Below, piece after piece: positions 26,450 through 36,293 of a stretch of 64,000 bases of DNA. The DNA comes from Methanosarcina mazei S-6 (lineage in GTDB: Archaea; Halobacteriota; Methanosarcinia; Methanosarcinales; Methanosarcinaceae). The notes beneath the pieces are model-generated. The model searched no databases, was not told the DNA's origin, and saw nothing but the letters and a program-made list of their open reading frames with translations. Each line of letters starts with the position of its first letter. Position 1 is the first letter of the stretch. Position numbers and translations under genes: made by a program. The DNA lies in contig NZ_CP009512.1 in the NCBI RefSeq assembly GCF_000970205.1, positions 3,844,001-3,908,000 on the forward strand, in the 5' to 3' direction.

Positions 26450-27400
26450 ATGTTCAAGTTTGACAAGAAACAGGAAGTTTTCGAACTCGGTGGAGTTAAG
26501 TTCGGTGGACAGCCGGGTGAAAACCCAACCGTGTTAGTCAGTACCATGTTCTATGCAAGGCACAAGATTGTAACTGATGAGGACAAGGGTATCTTCGACA
26601 GGGCAGCTGCAGAAACCCTATGGAACACCCAGGTATCACTGAGCGATGCCACAGGGCTCCCCTATGTAAATCAGATTGTAGGAGAAACCCCTGAATCGAT
26701 CAAACGCTATATTGAGTGGTTCGTTGGGATAGATGATAGAACACCTTTCCTGATAGACTCCTCAGCCGGAAACGTGCGTGCAGCCGCAGCTCAGTACTGT
26801 ACCGAAATAGGTGTTGCAGACAGGGCAATCCACAACTCGATCAACGCAAGTATTGAACAGTCTGAAATCGATGTCCTCACAGAAAGTGATGTGTCAGCTG
26901 CAATCGTTCTTGCATTCAATGCAACTGACCCGACCGTAAAAGGAAAAATAGATATCCTTGAAGTCGGAGGTTCCGGACAGACCAAAGGTATGCTCCAGGT
27001 CGCCAAGGAATGCGGAATAAAGTATCCCATTATCGACGTTGCAGCCATGCCTCTCGGTGCAGGCTCAGGCGCAACAATCCGCTCGGTACCCACACTCAAA
27101 GGAAAATTCGGGCTGCCAATCGGCGGTGGATACCACAACATGGCTTCTGCATGGGACTGGCTCCGCAAATTCAAGAAAACTCAGCCTGACCCCAAGGCAA
27201 TCTACATGCCTACAGACATTGGTACCAACCTGGTAGCCCAGATTGCAGGTTCTGACTATCTGCTTTACGGTCCGATCGAGAACGTCAACCAGATTTTCCC
27301 GGCTGTTGCAATGGTCGACATTATGCTCGGTGAAACTGCAAAGGAACTTGGCGTCGAGATCGCAGATCTGGAAAACCACCCTGTTACCAAACTGACATAA
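26450..27400 (+). CDS. mtrH: Tetrahydromethanopterin S-methyltransferase subunit H
   Basis: A 316-aa soluble protein, the catalytic subunit that transfers the methyl group from methyl-tetrahydrosarcinapterin to the Co(I) of MtrA. It belongs to the TIM-barrel pterin-binding methyltransferases; FKFDKKQEVFELGGVKFGGQPGENPT and the segment DSSAGNVRAAAAQYC are typical. It is the last gene of the operon, followed after 37 bp by a strong terminator. Confidence 0.97.
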   Translation: MFKFDKKQEVFELGGVKFGGQPGENPTVLVSTMFYARHKIVTDEDKGIFDRAAAETLWNTQVSLSDATGLPYVNQIVGETPESIKRYIEWFVGIDDRTPFLIDSSAGNVRAAAAQYCTEIGVADRAIHNSINASIEQSEIDVLTESDVSAAIVLAFNATDPTVKGKIDILEVGGSGQTKGMLQVAKECGIKYPIIDVAAMPLGAGSGATIRSVPTLKGKFGLPIGGGYHNMASAWDWLRKFKKTQPDPKAIYMPTDIGTNLVAQIAGSDYLLYGPIENVNQIFPAVAMVDIMLGETAKELGVEIADLENHPVTKLT

Positions 27401-27437
27401 GTTCAAAACAGATTACAAGGACTACAGAGTCCGGAAG

Positions 27438-27475
27438 CAAAGAGAAATTTCTCTTTGTTTTTTCTTTTTTTGCGC
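27438..27475 (+). terminator. Intrinsic-type terminator of the mtr operon
   Basis: A perfect 20-base palindrome CAAAGAGAAATTTCTCTTTG (27438-27457) is followed by TTTTTTCTTTTTTT. Archaeal RNA polymerase stops at T-runs; the hairpin could also protect the 3' end of this abundant mRNA. Confidence 0.85.
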
Positions 27476-28488
27476 CTTAAGTTCATAATCTTACTTTAAA
27501 CCGCTTTTAACCGGATTCTAAATCAGCCATATCATTACCTTAACCTTTGAGAAATATCATTATCTTAACCTTTGGAGACTTCCATTAGTTTTTCCTTCAA
27601 ACTACCTTTAAGAATTAAAAAATACATGAGCAAAACTTGAAAACGACAGAAAAAAGTTAATAACGGTTAGTCCACTTAAAAATATATTTTATAGATTTAA
27701 AATGTTTTGTAGATTTAGCGAAGGAAAGTACCTGGCTGACGAGGAAGTATTAATGAGCCTGCCAGGTACTGATGAATCCACTCCCAACTCGCTCAATGGG
27801 GAAACCTCTACCCTGAATCAGATAAAGATATGCAAAAACCTGAGCGAGTATTTATACAGAACCCCCACTCGATCAGGAGTTATACAAATCCATTCAGGCT
27901 CACTGTTTGTCCGGGATTAATCACGTCTTCCGCTAAAGGACAACAAAGACAGGACAAATTGAGAGCCAGTCACTAATCTGAGGTTCAGGGTATTTGAGCC
28001 CCATTAACTCTTGTAATTTATTTGAGTACATGTTGTACACTGTCTTACATATATAAATAGAGAATTGTGAACCGATATTATCTGTTCTGGTGAAGTTGCC
28101 ACCTACCCGGTGAAGCAGGTAGCAAAGGAGTTTAATCAGACACAGGAGATAGATCAAGCAAGAAAAATCACTGATAAGAGAAAATCAATAAGATTTTAAA
28201 ACAGGGAATATTATATGAAACTGCGAATTAATCTTCTCTCCGGAGAATAATATAAATTGACAAAAATTCTCAAAAAATGGTACTAAACAGAAAGATTTAA
28301 TATTCGGTAGCACTTACCAATATATAAACTAATAATGAATATTTTTGAATAGTAAGCCTGTATTAAATTTAAGAAAATAACTTTCTAAATCAGTAACTTG
28401 AAAAAGTGAAAATGTTATCAATATCAGGGGTACATATCATGGATCATAGCATAGAAAGTCACAAAATCAGAAAATCCTGGGTGAAAAT
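27476..28488. other. About 1 kb gap after the mtr operon
   Basis: No convincing gene. A perfect 10-bp inverted repeat AGTACCTGGC (27727-27736) / GCCAGGTACT (27761-27770) with a 24-base loop stands in a part with higher GC than the surroundings. Weak reading frames of about 70 codons exist on both strands around 27.7-28.2 kb but have neither a ribosome site nor protein-like composition. The right part (28.2-28.49 kb) is AT-rich and should hold the promoter of the next gene. Confidence 0.5.
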
Positions 28489-29619
28489 ATGCTGATCAGG
28501 AAAAATATATCCCTGGATGATAAATACCTTAAAAAATTACAGCCTTTTCTGGATGCAAACGATGGAAATCTTAGCGCTGCAGTAAGGGACACGATTGAAA
28601 TCGCGGATACTGCACTTACAAATCATAGAAGCATTGACGAAGCAATCAGATTTTTGAGAGAAAACCCTGCAAAAGAAGAATTGAGTGATACAATTAAAAG
28701 CGGGGAAAATATAATCATAAATAAAACAATTCTTGAGTGGCTTTTCAGGTACACGAAAGGAAGGCTCACGGATGAAGAACTGGTTAATGAGCTTATCAAT
28801 CCTTTTGAGATCAGCAATATGAAAGATCTTGAGGATTACCTGAACCGGATCTTCAAAAATAACCAGTGGACAATAAGAACTTCAATTAAGTGCGAAGACA
28901 TACAGAACCCTGAATCTGCCCTTATACTTCTCTCCAATGCTACCATAAATAGCAGGGAATTTTTCGCCCAGCTTATAGCCGATTTTCTGGCAAGATGGAA
29001 ACAGCTTGACGTTGATCATATTTTCAGGCGGGCGAATTCGACCCAGATTTCTTTCAAAAAGAACCTTTCCGTTTCTCTCAATGAAACAATGCCTGGAATT
29101 CGAAAGCACTTTGGTTATCTTGACATAATATGCAAAGAACTTGACGATAATACAGAATTCTGGACGCAGCTGATGCACACATACAATGTTGAGAGATACA
29201 ATCTTGTGACCCTGCACAGAAATCAGTTCGAAACCTTTGCGGCTGGAGAAGTCCCTAACCCGACAAAAATTCTGGAACGCCTGTGCAAACAGTCAGTAAA
29301 TGAGATGTCTCTTCCAGATTTGCTGGTATACTTCAAGAAGATGTACCTGGCAACCCAGCTGGTAAAGAATATAGAACTCTGCCTTGAGCCAGGTAAAGAA
29401 TCAGTAACTATTTTCCATGATTTTAAAAATGAAAAAGTTATCCACAGCCTTGTGGAATATTTTTCGAATATATTCAGAGAAAACGGCACACCTTTTGTAA
29501 CCTCTTCATATTCGAGTATGATCGTATTCAGGTTCTATGAGGAACATGAACATGAGAACAGCTCCGGAATATATGGAATGGAAGAGTTTACGGAGCCAGA
29601 TTTTATTTCGGGGGAATAA
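28489..29619 (+). CDS. Unknown protein with ribbon-helix-helix-like N-terminus
   Basis: A 376-aa soluble, charged protein. The first 45 residues (IRKNISLDDKYLKKLQPFLD, then NLSAAVRDTIEIAD) have the shape of a ribbon-helix-helix DNA-binding domain: a short strand and two helices, with the S-AAVRD motif at the second helix. The long remainder is mainly alpha-helical with few Cys and no membrane segment, and I cannot assign it to a family. The gene stands alone between the mtr operon and the convergent rtcB. A regulatory role is possible but not shown. Confidence 0.7.
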   Translation: MLIRKNISLDDKYLKKLQPFLDANDGNLSAAVRDTIEIADTALTNHRSIDEAIRFLRENPAKEELSDTIKSGENIIINKTILEWLFRYTKGRLTDEELVNELINPFEISNMKDLEDYLNRIFKNNQWTIRTSIKCEDIQNPESALILLSNATINSREFFAQLIADFLARWKQLDVDHIFRRANSTQISFKKNLSVSLNETMPGIRKHFGYLDIICKELDDNTEFWTQLMHTYNVERYNLVTLHRNQFETFAAGEVPNPTKILERLCKQSVNEMSLPDLLVYFKKMYLATQLVKNIELCLEPGKESVTIFHDFKNEKVIHSLVEYFSNIFRENGTPFVTSSYSSMIVFRFYEEHEHENSSGIYGMEEFTEPDFISGE

Positions 29620-29694
29620 TACTGTCCACAGGATTTCTAAAAATTATCCAGTTAAAAAATAAGAAAAATAAAAAATAAGGCTATTTTCACGCAT

Positions 29695-31197
29695 TTAACC
29701 TTTTGCAACCCCAAGCGGGATAACTCTTGCTACCTTGCGGGCAATACCAAGTTCATGCACGACATTTACCACTTCACTGCTGGACTTATACACACCGGGA
29801 GCTTCTTCAGCAATCACGGAGGGATGAGTTGCCCTTACAGTGATTCCATGAGCTTCAAGGTCCTCTTTTATGCTCTGCCCGTGGAATTCCTTCTTTGCAT
29901 GCGCCCTGCTCATAACTCTCCCGGCTCCGTGGCAGGCACTACCGAAAGAAACGTCCATAGATTCCGTTGAACCGCAGAGTATGAATGAAGGAGTCCCCAT
30001 GCTGCCGGGGATTAAAACGGGCTGCCCCACATCCCTGTATGCGGAAGGAACTTCCGGATGCCCTGCGGGAAAGGCTCTTGTTGCCCCTTTTCTGTGCACG
30101 TAAACCTCTTTTTTCCTGCCTTCAATGCTGTGTTCTTCCAATTTTGCCACATTATGGGCAACATCATACAGGAGGCTCATTTCCATGTCATCGGCATCCC
30201 TGCCAAAGACTTTTTCAAAAGATTCCCTCGTCCAGTGGGTAATCATCTGCCTGTTTGCCCATGCATAATTTGCAGCACAGAGCATGGCTTTGAAATAATT
30301 CTGTGCCTCTTTTGACTGAGCCGGAGCACAAGCAAGCTGTTTGTCAGGAATCTCAATTCCATATCTCTTCACAGCCTGGGAGAGTTCTTTCAGGTGGTCG
30401 GTACATATCTGGTGCCCTGCCCCCCTTGACCCGCAGTGAACCATAACCGTGACCTGGCCTTCTTCAAGCCCGAAGGCTGAAGCCACTTCCGGGTCATAGA
30501 TCTCATCTACATACTGTACTTCGAGGAAATGGTTGCCGCTCCCGAGGGTCCCTAACTGGGGTTTTCCACGGTTTCTCGCCTTTGAACTCACATGAGAAGT
30601 ATCTGCTCCTTCAAGGAAACCATTCCCCTCACAATGTTCAACATCGGCTTCCACCCCATAACCAGCGTCTACCGCCCATTTTGCACCTTCAAGAAATGCG
30701 CTGTCCAGCTCTTTATCAGAAGCCTTGAAACGGCTTTTTGAACCCACACCTGAAGGCACATTACTAAACAGCTCATCCGTCAGCCTCTTTATATGAGGGA
30801 CGACATCTTCCTTTTGAAGGTTTGTGCGGATAAGCCGTACACCGCAGTTAATATCAAAACCCACTCCTCCCGGACTGATAACTCCTTCTTCGACGTCAAA
30901 GGCTGCAACGCCCCCTATAGCAAATCCATATCCCAGGTGGGCATCAGGCATTGCCATGGAATATTTCTGTATTCCCGGAAGTGTTGCCACGTTTGCGATC
31001 TGGTCAATTGTACCTGGTTCAATGCCTTCAAGCAATTTTTCAGATACAAAAAGGCGTCCTGGAACTCTCATATTAGGAATGTGCCCTTTTGGAATTTCCC
31101 AGTTATTATCGGAAAGTTTCCGGACCAGGCTTCTGACATCCCTCCTATCAACTTCAGCACCCGATTCTTCTATATCTTTATTTTCACTCTCAACCAT
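29695..31197 (-). CDS. rtcB: RNA-splicing ligase RtcB
   Basis: A 500-aa protein with all RtcB hallmarks: DINCGVRLI for metal binding, [33 protein letters not shown], and [11 protein letters not shown], whose His is the residue that takes the GMP. RtcB joins 2',3'-cyclic phosphate or 3'-phosphate RNA ends to 5'-OH ends, as needed for archaeal tRNA splicing and RNA repair, using GTP and Mn2+. No intein insertion is present. Archease, its activator, is encoded 256 bp upstream on the same strand. Confidence 0.96.
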   Translation of the reverse strand: MVESENKDIEESGAEVDRRDVRSLVRKLSDNNWEIPKGHIPNMRVPGRLFVSEKLLEGIEPGTIDQIANVATLPGIQKYSMAMPDAHLGYGFAIGGVAAFDVEEGVISPGGVGFDINCGVRLIRTNLQKEDVVPHIKRLTDELFSNVPSGVGSKSRFKASDKELDSAFLEGAKWAVDAGYGVEADVEHCEGNGFLEGADTSHVSSKARNRGKPQLGTLGSGNHFLEVQYVDEIYDPEVASAFGLEEGQVTVMVHCGSRGAGHQICTDHLKELSQAVKRYGIEIPDKQLACAPAQSKEAQNYFKAMLCAANYAWANRQMITHWTRESFEKVFGRDADDMEMSLLYDVAHNVAKLEEHSIEGRKKEVYVHRKGATRAFPAGHPEVPSAYRDVGQPVLIPGSMGTPSFILCGSTESMDVSFGSACHGAGRVMSRAHAKKEFHGQSIKEDLEAHGITVRATHPSVIAEEAPGVYKSSSEVVNVVHELGIARKVARVIPLGVAKG

Positions 31198-31453
31198 AAT
31201 TTATACTCCCTGCTCCATTGCAAATATAATTTTGAGTAAAATACTGATATCAATATAATTCAAAAATTATTCTACTTTATGTTTCCCTGATGTCCTGTAA
31301 ACTATAAAAAAATACAATAAAATACTGTTTGAGACTGTAAAAAGATTAAGCACTACAGTCTGCACAACCAGTACATAAAAGCGATGTATAAATTCCTCAG
31401 AAACTTAAATCTCAAATATCCATGAGATATTTAAGTCTCAAATATTCATATCC

Positions 31454-31894
31454 TTAAATGTCAACAACAACCTGAGCTTTCCATCCTCCGGCAGTTTTCT
31501 CAAGTTCCAGCTGGTTATATGTGACAGCTTTAATTTCAGTTTCAAAGGGATGGCTTTCAGGATAATATTTCTCACCTGATGCCAGAGCTTTTATCGAGTA
31601 TTCTCCTTCTTCTTCCCTGATTTCTTCTACCTGGAACTTCCAGAATACAACCTCATCGACCTCAAAGAGGTATAAAAGCTCGGAAAGCCAGTCAACAAGC
31701 AGAGACTCCAGATCAGGTGATGTAAGAAGAACTTCTCTTTCCGTCTCTCCGGAAACTTTTTCGGTATCGATTATAACATTAAACATGGCTAGAGCTGCGT
31801 TTTCAAATACCTCTTCCACGGTCTCCCCATAGGCCAGGAACTTGATATCAGCGGTATGTTCCAGGTACTCATACTTCTTTCCTTGAGACGGCAT
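31454..31894 (-). CDS. Archease, activator of RtcB
   Basis: A 146-aa acidic protein beginning with YEYLEHTADIKFLAYGETVEE, the diagnostic archease motif with the metal-binding Asp, and ending in the conserved C-terminal strand (AQVVVDI). Archease speeds multiple turnover of RtcB by helping guanylylation. The rtcB gene lies directly downstream on the same strand, separated by 256 bp of AT-rich sequence, so cotranscription is possible but rtcB may have its own promoter. Confidence 0.95.
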   Translation of the reverse strand: MPSQGKKYEYLEHTADIKFLAYGETVEEVFENAALAMFNVIIDTEKVSGETEREVLLTSPDLESLLVDWLSELLYLFEVDEVVFWKFQVEEIREEEGEYSIKALASGEKYYPESHPFETEIKAVTYNQLELEKTAGGWKAQVVVDI

Positions 31895-32033
31895 AGTCCA
31901 GTATTGGGTTTTGTCTTACATTAACCTATCCGCTTTATAAACCTGTTTTAAGACGTCAAAAGATCTAAAAGAGCTCTTTCCGGCTGAATATCCGGAACGG
32001 TTCCGGATTCAGGTCAAGAAATACTGAAGGACG

Positions 32034-32645
32034 TCAGTCCAGCCTGTTCCATATATAGAGAATTCTCTGAACTGCAGTAATATGGCTGGTCACAGCAATC
32101 AGGATGACAGCCCAGCCCAGGATAGAAAAACCTGCTATTGAAGCAGAGTAAACAGAGTTGGCAAAAGCGGCAATAATTATTACTACAAGACGATCAGCTC
32201 TGCCCATAATTCCGCCGTAATATCTTCCGAGGTTGAGCGCCTGGGCCTGAGTCCCGAGGTAGCTGGTAAGAAGCACGCCCACAATTGCCGTGACTCCTAT
32301 CTGCCAGGATACATAGCCTGCGAAAAAAATGCTGCAGATGATAAAAATATCCGAGTAGCGGTCAATTACGTGGTCCAGAAAATCGCCTCTCGGTGTTGCT
32401 CTATTGGATTTGCGTGCGATTACCCCGTCAAGGGCGTCGAAAAGGGAATTGAATATTACCAGGATGCCTGCGAGCAGGATAAGCTCCTTATATTCAGGAG
32501 AAAAGTAAAAACTGAGTCCGGCAAAGAAGGCACAGATAAGGGAAACTATGGAAACCGTATCAGGTGAGACCTCGTATTTTATAAAGAAATCTGCAAGAGG
32601 ATCAATAACTCTCGTAGCAACAGGTCTCAGGGCATTAAATGTCAT
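32034..32645 (-). CDS. CDP-alcohol phosphatidyltransferase family membrane enzyme
   Basis: A 203-aa membrane protein of about six helices with the complete family motif: D70-x2-D73-G74-x2-A77-R78-x8-G87-x3-D91-x3-D95. Such enzymes exchange CMP of CDP-archaeol or a CDP-alcohol for a polar head group; in methanogens the likely products are archaetidylinositol phosphate or similar lipids. Which alcohol is used cannot be read from the sequence. The gene is 140 bp from archease on the same strand. Confidence 0.85.
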   Translation of the reverse strand: MTFNALRPVATRVIDPLADFFIKYEVSPDTVSIVSLICAFFAGLSFYFSPEYKELILLAGILVIFNSLFDALDGVIARKSNRATPRGDFLDHVIDRYSDIFIICSIFFAGYVSWQIGVTAIVGVLLTSYLGTQAQALNLGRYYGGIMGRADRLVVIIIAAFANSVYSASIAGFSILGWAVILIAVTSHITAVQRILYIWNRLD

Positions 32646-32854
32646 GGTACTCTGGAATCTTTCTTTTTATTTTTGTTATTAAAGACAGGCCTGAAAGAAT
32701 ATGGCAGCATATCCTGCTTCTTATACCGAACAAAACCTATTATTTATATTATTTCTTTGATTACCTGTCTTTTGATATTTATACTTAAGGCTTTATTCTT
32801 TGAGTATGAGTTTACTCCAGGATAATAATTAATTATCTCATTTTTACTTCTATT

Positions 32855-33442
32855 TCACTTTTGTACTGCAAGGTCGTACAGGTATTTCACTCTGCAGGAG
32901 TGCTCAAGCTGTGTGGTCACAATATAAGCTTCACCTAACGTTCTCCCTGTGGCAAAGGTACCGTGGCTGAATACTACAGCTCCCCTGTGCCCGGAAAGCG
33001 AATCTGCAAGGTTTTTCGCAAGCTCTGAGCTTCCGATTCCTCCTCCCACAACCGGAATATCTCCAAGGAAATACTGGCCCTCACTGTCTACGGGAACAAT
33101 TACATTGCCAGGACCGGCAAGCAGGGATTCAACCACCGAATAAGGGCAGTGTGCATGAATTATTGCAAGGACAGAAGTCCTCCTGTAGATCTCCCTGTGT
33201 ACCACGGCTTCGGAAGACGCAATCATGTCCAGGGACGAGGTATCCCGGATGCCAACCTCAACAATATTATCACCGGTGATCTCGTCAAGTGCGGTCCCGC
33301 TCCGGGTAATGACTATTCTGTCCCCTGCCCTGACGCTGATATTTCCAAAATTTGATTCCACAAGCCCATGTTCAACCAGCTTGCGCCCGTATTTTGCCAT
33401 TTCCTGCCACATCTTAAGCGAGATATAGAGAAAGAGTGCCAT
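32855..33442 (-). CDS. Class II aldolase/adducin family protein (fuculose-1-phosphate aldolase-like)
   Basis: A 195-aa protein with the class II aldolase layout: SNFGNISVR, then SSEAVVHREIYR, HAHCPYSVV (zinc His pair) and a late His. In methanogens a protein of this type makes lactaldehyde for coenzyme F420 synthesis, so a role there is a reasonable guess. The start is uncertain: ATG at 33442 or the ATG at 33412 that begins MWQEMAKYGRKLVEHGLVES; neither has a clear ribosome site. Confidence 0.82.
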   Translation of the reverse strand: MALFLYISLKMWQEMAKYGRKLVEHGLVESNFGNISVRAGDRIVITRSGTALDEITGDNIVEVGIRDTSSLDMIASSEAVVHREIYRRTSVLAIIHAHCPYSVVESLLAGPGNVIVPVDSEGQYFLGDIPVVGGGIGSSELAKNLADSLSGHRGAVVFSHGTFATGRTLGEAYIVTTQLEHSCRVKYLYDLAVQK

Positions 33443-33594
33443 AAGGCTTGTGCACTGCCAGAACGGAGGGATACCAGAAAAAGGATTAAGAGACTTCAGA
33501 ATTTAAAATTTTAGAAACTTAGACGGAAAAGATTCTGCCATAAAGTTTATCTGTGAGTATTGTATTTAGATAAGTCTGCAATCAGCTTCATTGC

Positions 33595-33668
33595 GCCTCG
33601 TTGGCTCAGCCCGGTAGAGCGAGTGACTTGTAATCACTAGGTCGCGTGTTCGAATCACGCACGAGGCT
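33595..33668 (+). tRNA. tRNA-Thr (anticodon TGT)
   Basis: The acceptor arms GCCTCGT (33595-33601) and ACGAGGC (33661-33667) pair fully, with discriminator T at 33668. The anticodon stem AGTGA/TCACT encloses the loop CTTGTAA, giving anticodon TGT at 33629-33631. The T arm GCGTG-TTCGAAT-CACGC is perfect. CCA is not encoded and there is no intron. GTATTTAGATAAG about 30 bp upstream could be the TATA element. Confidence 0.96.
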
Positions 33669-33801
33669 TCGTACTTTCTTTTTATATATCTTGTTCAAAG
33701 CCCACTTTCGGAGGATTTCTTCTGGATGTGAGCAATATAAATTTTCAGGATCTTCCGAAGTCATTAAAAAAACGCACTGTTTTCTGGCATCAACAAAAAA
33801 T

Positions 33802-34743
33802 TTATTTTACTCTCAGCAGAGAGTCAATTTCATCATATAACGCCCTCAACGCTATGCTGAGCCTGCGGACTTCAACCTGCCACACTCTTTTACTGATCTG
33901 CTGGTCTCCTCCGGCTTTGACAGCTGCTATCCAGGCATATTTCCGGGCTAATTTTGAATTGCGTAAGGGAGAGTTGAAAACCTGTCCTGTTTTCTGGTTG
34001 CTGTATTTTTCATTAATAAGGAACTCGTAGAGCTCCTGAACTCTTTCAAATAATGTTTGTTCACTTTCAGAACCTGAAGCCCCAAAGAGCGCCAGATTCC
34101 AGAGACGGAATTTAACTTCATTGGTTTCAGTAACAAGCTTTTTGGACTCTGCTATATCCAGCATTTCCCTGAATTCAAGAAAAATATCCGTATTCCCGGA
34201 CGAAGAGGGAAAGGTCTTTCCAAGTGAAATCATAACATGAATGCATTCGTGAAAAAGAATCCTGGCTACAAGAAACTCTATTCTCTCCTGAATATTCCAG
34301 AACCTTCTTACAAGGGATTCATCCCAGAGCTGATACGGGTTAACCAGAATAAAAGACCTGTAAACTATCTTCTTTTCCTTCCCTGAAAACGAACGTTTAG
34401 GGTAAAGGGCAACCCCCTGCATTTTCCCAAAAAACTGGACCCTGACTGCCAGATCCCAGCAGAACTCCCATTCTCCATCTTTTGCACACTTCACCCTGCA
34501 GTATTCACCATCAAAATGAACATTTTCAAGCAGGTGGTACATGTCCTTGCTGTGTGCTTTGATAATTGATTTCACTCCGGTTTCCCGGCAGATGCTGAGA
34601 TCAAGGCAAGGGATGTACTGCACCGAAGTGAAAGAGAAGCAGGGCGAAGACAGATTAAGGTCATAAAAGCCCTGAAAAAAGTAACCTGAATTGTCCTGGG
34701 AGATATTTTCGTTTTGTTCAAGTGGTCGGGTTTTTTTTTTCAT
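33802..34743 (-). CDS. Unknown protein with zinc-protease-like HECIH motif
   Basis: A 313-aa protein from the ATG at 34743, supported by the ribosome site GGAGGG about eight bases upstream and the TATA element at 34789-34797. The frame is open another 50 codons upstream, but that part overlaps the next gene and would lie before the promoter. Near residue 165 it carries LFHECIHVMISLG, which fits the HExxH zinc-peptidase motif; a possible third ligand (E in FLEFREMLD) follows some 25 residues later. It has no signal peptide. I do not recognise the family. Confidence 0.65.
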   Translation of the reverse strand: MKKKTRPLEQNENISQDNSGYFFQGFYDLNLSSPCFSFTSVQYIPCLDLSICRETGVKSIIKAHSKDMYHLLENVHFDGEYCRVKCAKDGEWEFCWDLAVRVQFFGKMQGVALYPKRSFSGKEKKIVYRSFILVNPYQLWDESLVRRFWNIQERIEFLVARILFHECIHVMISLGKTFPSSSGNTDIFLEFREMLDIAESKKLVTETNEVKFRLWNLALFGASGSESEQTLFERVQELYEFLINEKYSNQKTGQVFNSPLRNSKLARKYAWIAAVKAGGDQQISKRVWQVEVRRLSIALRALYDEIDSLLRVK

Positions 34744-34788
34744 GCCATCTTCCCTCCAACGTACCCTATAAGATATTATCACTGAGGA

Positions 34789-34797
34789 TATATAAAA
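34789..34797 (-). promoter_or_regulatory. TATA element of the HECIH protein gene
   Basis: The minus strand reads TTTTTATATA here. Transcription would start about 25 bases further, near 34765, leaving a leader of some 20 bases with GGAGGG before the ATG at 34743. This site decides the start-codon choice for that gene. Confidence 0.6.
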
Positions 34798-34876
34798 ATT
34801 GATCAACAGGAAATATAAAATGAAAAAATAGGAGTGGAACAAAGCAATCGTATCATGCCGAAAGGAAGCAGCCTGA

Positions 34877-35611
34877 TCAAACCTTTTCACCATTACTTCC
34901 GCAAACCGGGCAGTTGTTCAGTTTTGCGAGTGAAATTTCACTGAAACTCCCTGAAAGCCCGTTCCAGAATAAAAGTCTGCCCTCCAGAAGTTTTCCTTTT
35001 CCTGTCAGAAACTTGACTGCTTCACTTACCTGAATTGAACCTATAATACCCGGAGTGGCTCCGAGAATCGGGAAAACTTCTTTTTTCGGGATTCGTGGAA
35101 AAATACAGTAAAAACAGGGGGTTTTTCCTGGAATAATTGTTGTGACCTGCCCGTCATAACCCGTAACTGCCCCGTGAATTAAAGGAATGCTCCGTTTAAT
35201 CGAAAACCTGTTAAGAATATGCCTTGTTTCCATATTATCCAGGGCATCAATTATAATATCACATTCAGGGACAAGATAATCAATATTTGACTCGGTAAGC
35301 ATCTCTTTAATTATCTCAACTTCAATTAAAGGGTTCATTAAAAGAAGCTTCTCCTTTGCAGATTCAACCTTTGCTCTCCCAACGTCTTTTTCATAATGCA
35401 GGAACTGCCTGTTCAGGTTGGTAGAGTCTACAGTGTCAAAATCCGCAAGGATTATTTTTCCTATCCCTGCAATTGCAAGGTAAGTAGATACAGGAGACCC
35501 AAGTCCCCCGGCACCGGCAACAAATACCTTTGCAGCTTTTAATTTCTCCTGCCCTTCCTCTCCAAAAAGAAGAATCTGCCGGCTGTACTTTTCTCTTTCC
35601 ATCTTATCCAT
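34877..35611 (-). CDS. ThiF/MoeB/HesA-family adenylyltransferase
   Basis: A 244-aa E1-like enzyme: nucleotide-binding GAGGLGSPVSTYLAIAGIG, DSTNLNRQFL and the Arg/Lys residues that contact ATP, DALDNMETRHILN, then FYCIFP and a C-terminal CPVCGS that would complete the zinc site. These enzymes adenylate the C-terminal Gly of ubiquitin-like sulfur carriers (MoaD, ThiS or SAMP) for molybdopterin, thiamine or thiolation pathways. No carrier protein gene lies beside it. Since the organism uses molybdopterin in Fmd, a MoeB-like role is likely, but the choice among roles is open. A second in-frame ATG lies at 35602. Confidence 0.85.
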   Translation of the reverse strand: MDKMEREKYSRQILLFGEEGQEKLKAAKVFVAGAGGLGSPVSTYLAIAGIGKIILADFDTVDSTNLNRQFLHYEKDVGRAKVESAKEKLLLMNPLIEVEIIKEMLTESNIDYLVPECDIIIDALDNMETRHILNRFSIKRSIPLIHGAVTGYDGQVTTIIPGKTPCFYCIFPRIPKKEVFPILGATPGIIGSIQVSEAVKFLTGKGKLLEGRLLFWNGLSGSFSEISLAKLNNCPVCGSNGEKV

Positions 35612-35761
35612 GTGAATTCCTTCCAGAATATTAATTTCAGGAATTATGATGAGATTAATTTATATTGACTGCTTGAAAACTGGTTTTAATAACGGCAAAA
35701 TATGGGGAATCAAATGAACTGTTAAGTTGAATAGTGACCTATTTTGCATAATCTGTTCACT

Positions 35762-35857
35762 TTTCTCAGCTGTTTACTTTCTCAGCTGTTTACTTTCTCA
35801 GCTGTTTACTTTCTCAGCTGTTTACTTTCTCAGCTGTTTACTTTCTCAGCTGTTTAC
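35762..35857. repeat. Six perfect tandem 16-bp repeats
   Basis: Unit TTTCTCAGCTGTTTAC occurs six times without a change, then a partial seventh begins with TTTTCTCAG. Each unit has the palindrome CAGCTG. The rest of the 35612-36293 gap is AT-rich, with no supported gene; it must hold the promoter of the RavA-like gene. Confidence 0.92.
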
Positions 35858-36293
35858 TTTTCTCAGTAGATTGATTTCTTTATGCATAACATCTTCGGAG
35901 AGCAGAAAAAAGAACAGAAAGCCTGATGTTGAAACACATCATAAGAAAACGTGAAGCCTGCATTTAATAAAAATTTGCCCAAAATCCGGGGAATGTCTGA
36001 AACCCTGAGATGTCTGAAACAGCATCAGAACGAATATAAAAAAAGTACAGGAGAATGTATATCAATAAGAAAGGGCATAACCGGAAAATGGAAAATTTAA
36101 AGGCCTGAAAGGCAAAATTTTTTTTTGGAAAAATTAATTAAGGCAAGACCCATAAAAATGGTTACATCATTTTTGGCAATACTGGAACCGGATACAGCTG
36201 CTCATTTTTATCAGCACCATCTGAGAGCTTACGGATTAGTTGCGAAAGTACGAATGAGACACGGTAAAATAAAAAATAAGGATTTTGGAATTT

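Noticed and set aside
27702-28157. Frames of about 70 codons on both strands in the gap after mtr
   Set aside because: No ribosome site, no motif, and both strands are open over nearly the same stretch; treated as noncoding.
35762-35857. Regular repeats that might be taken for a CRISPR array
   Set aside because: The repeats follow each other without spacers and the unit is 16 bp; no cas gene lies nearby. The same holds for the other arrays.
35727-35954. A 75-codon plus-strand frame running through the 16-bp repeats
   Set aside because: It is a product of repeated TTTCTCAGCTGTTTAC units, has no ribosome site and codes for a simple repeated peptide.
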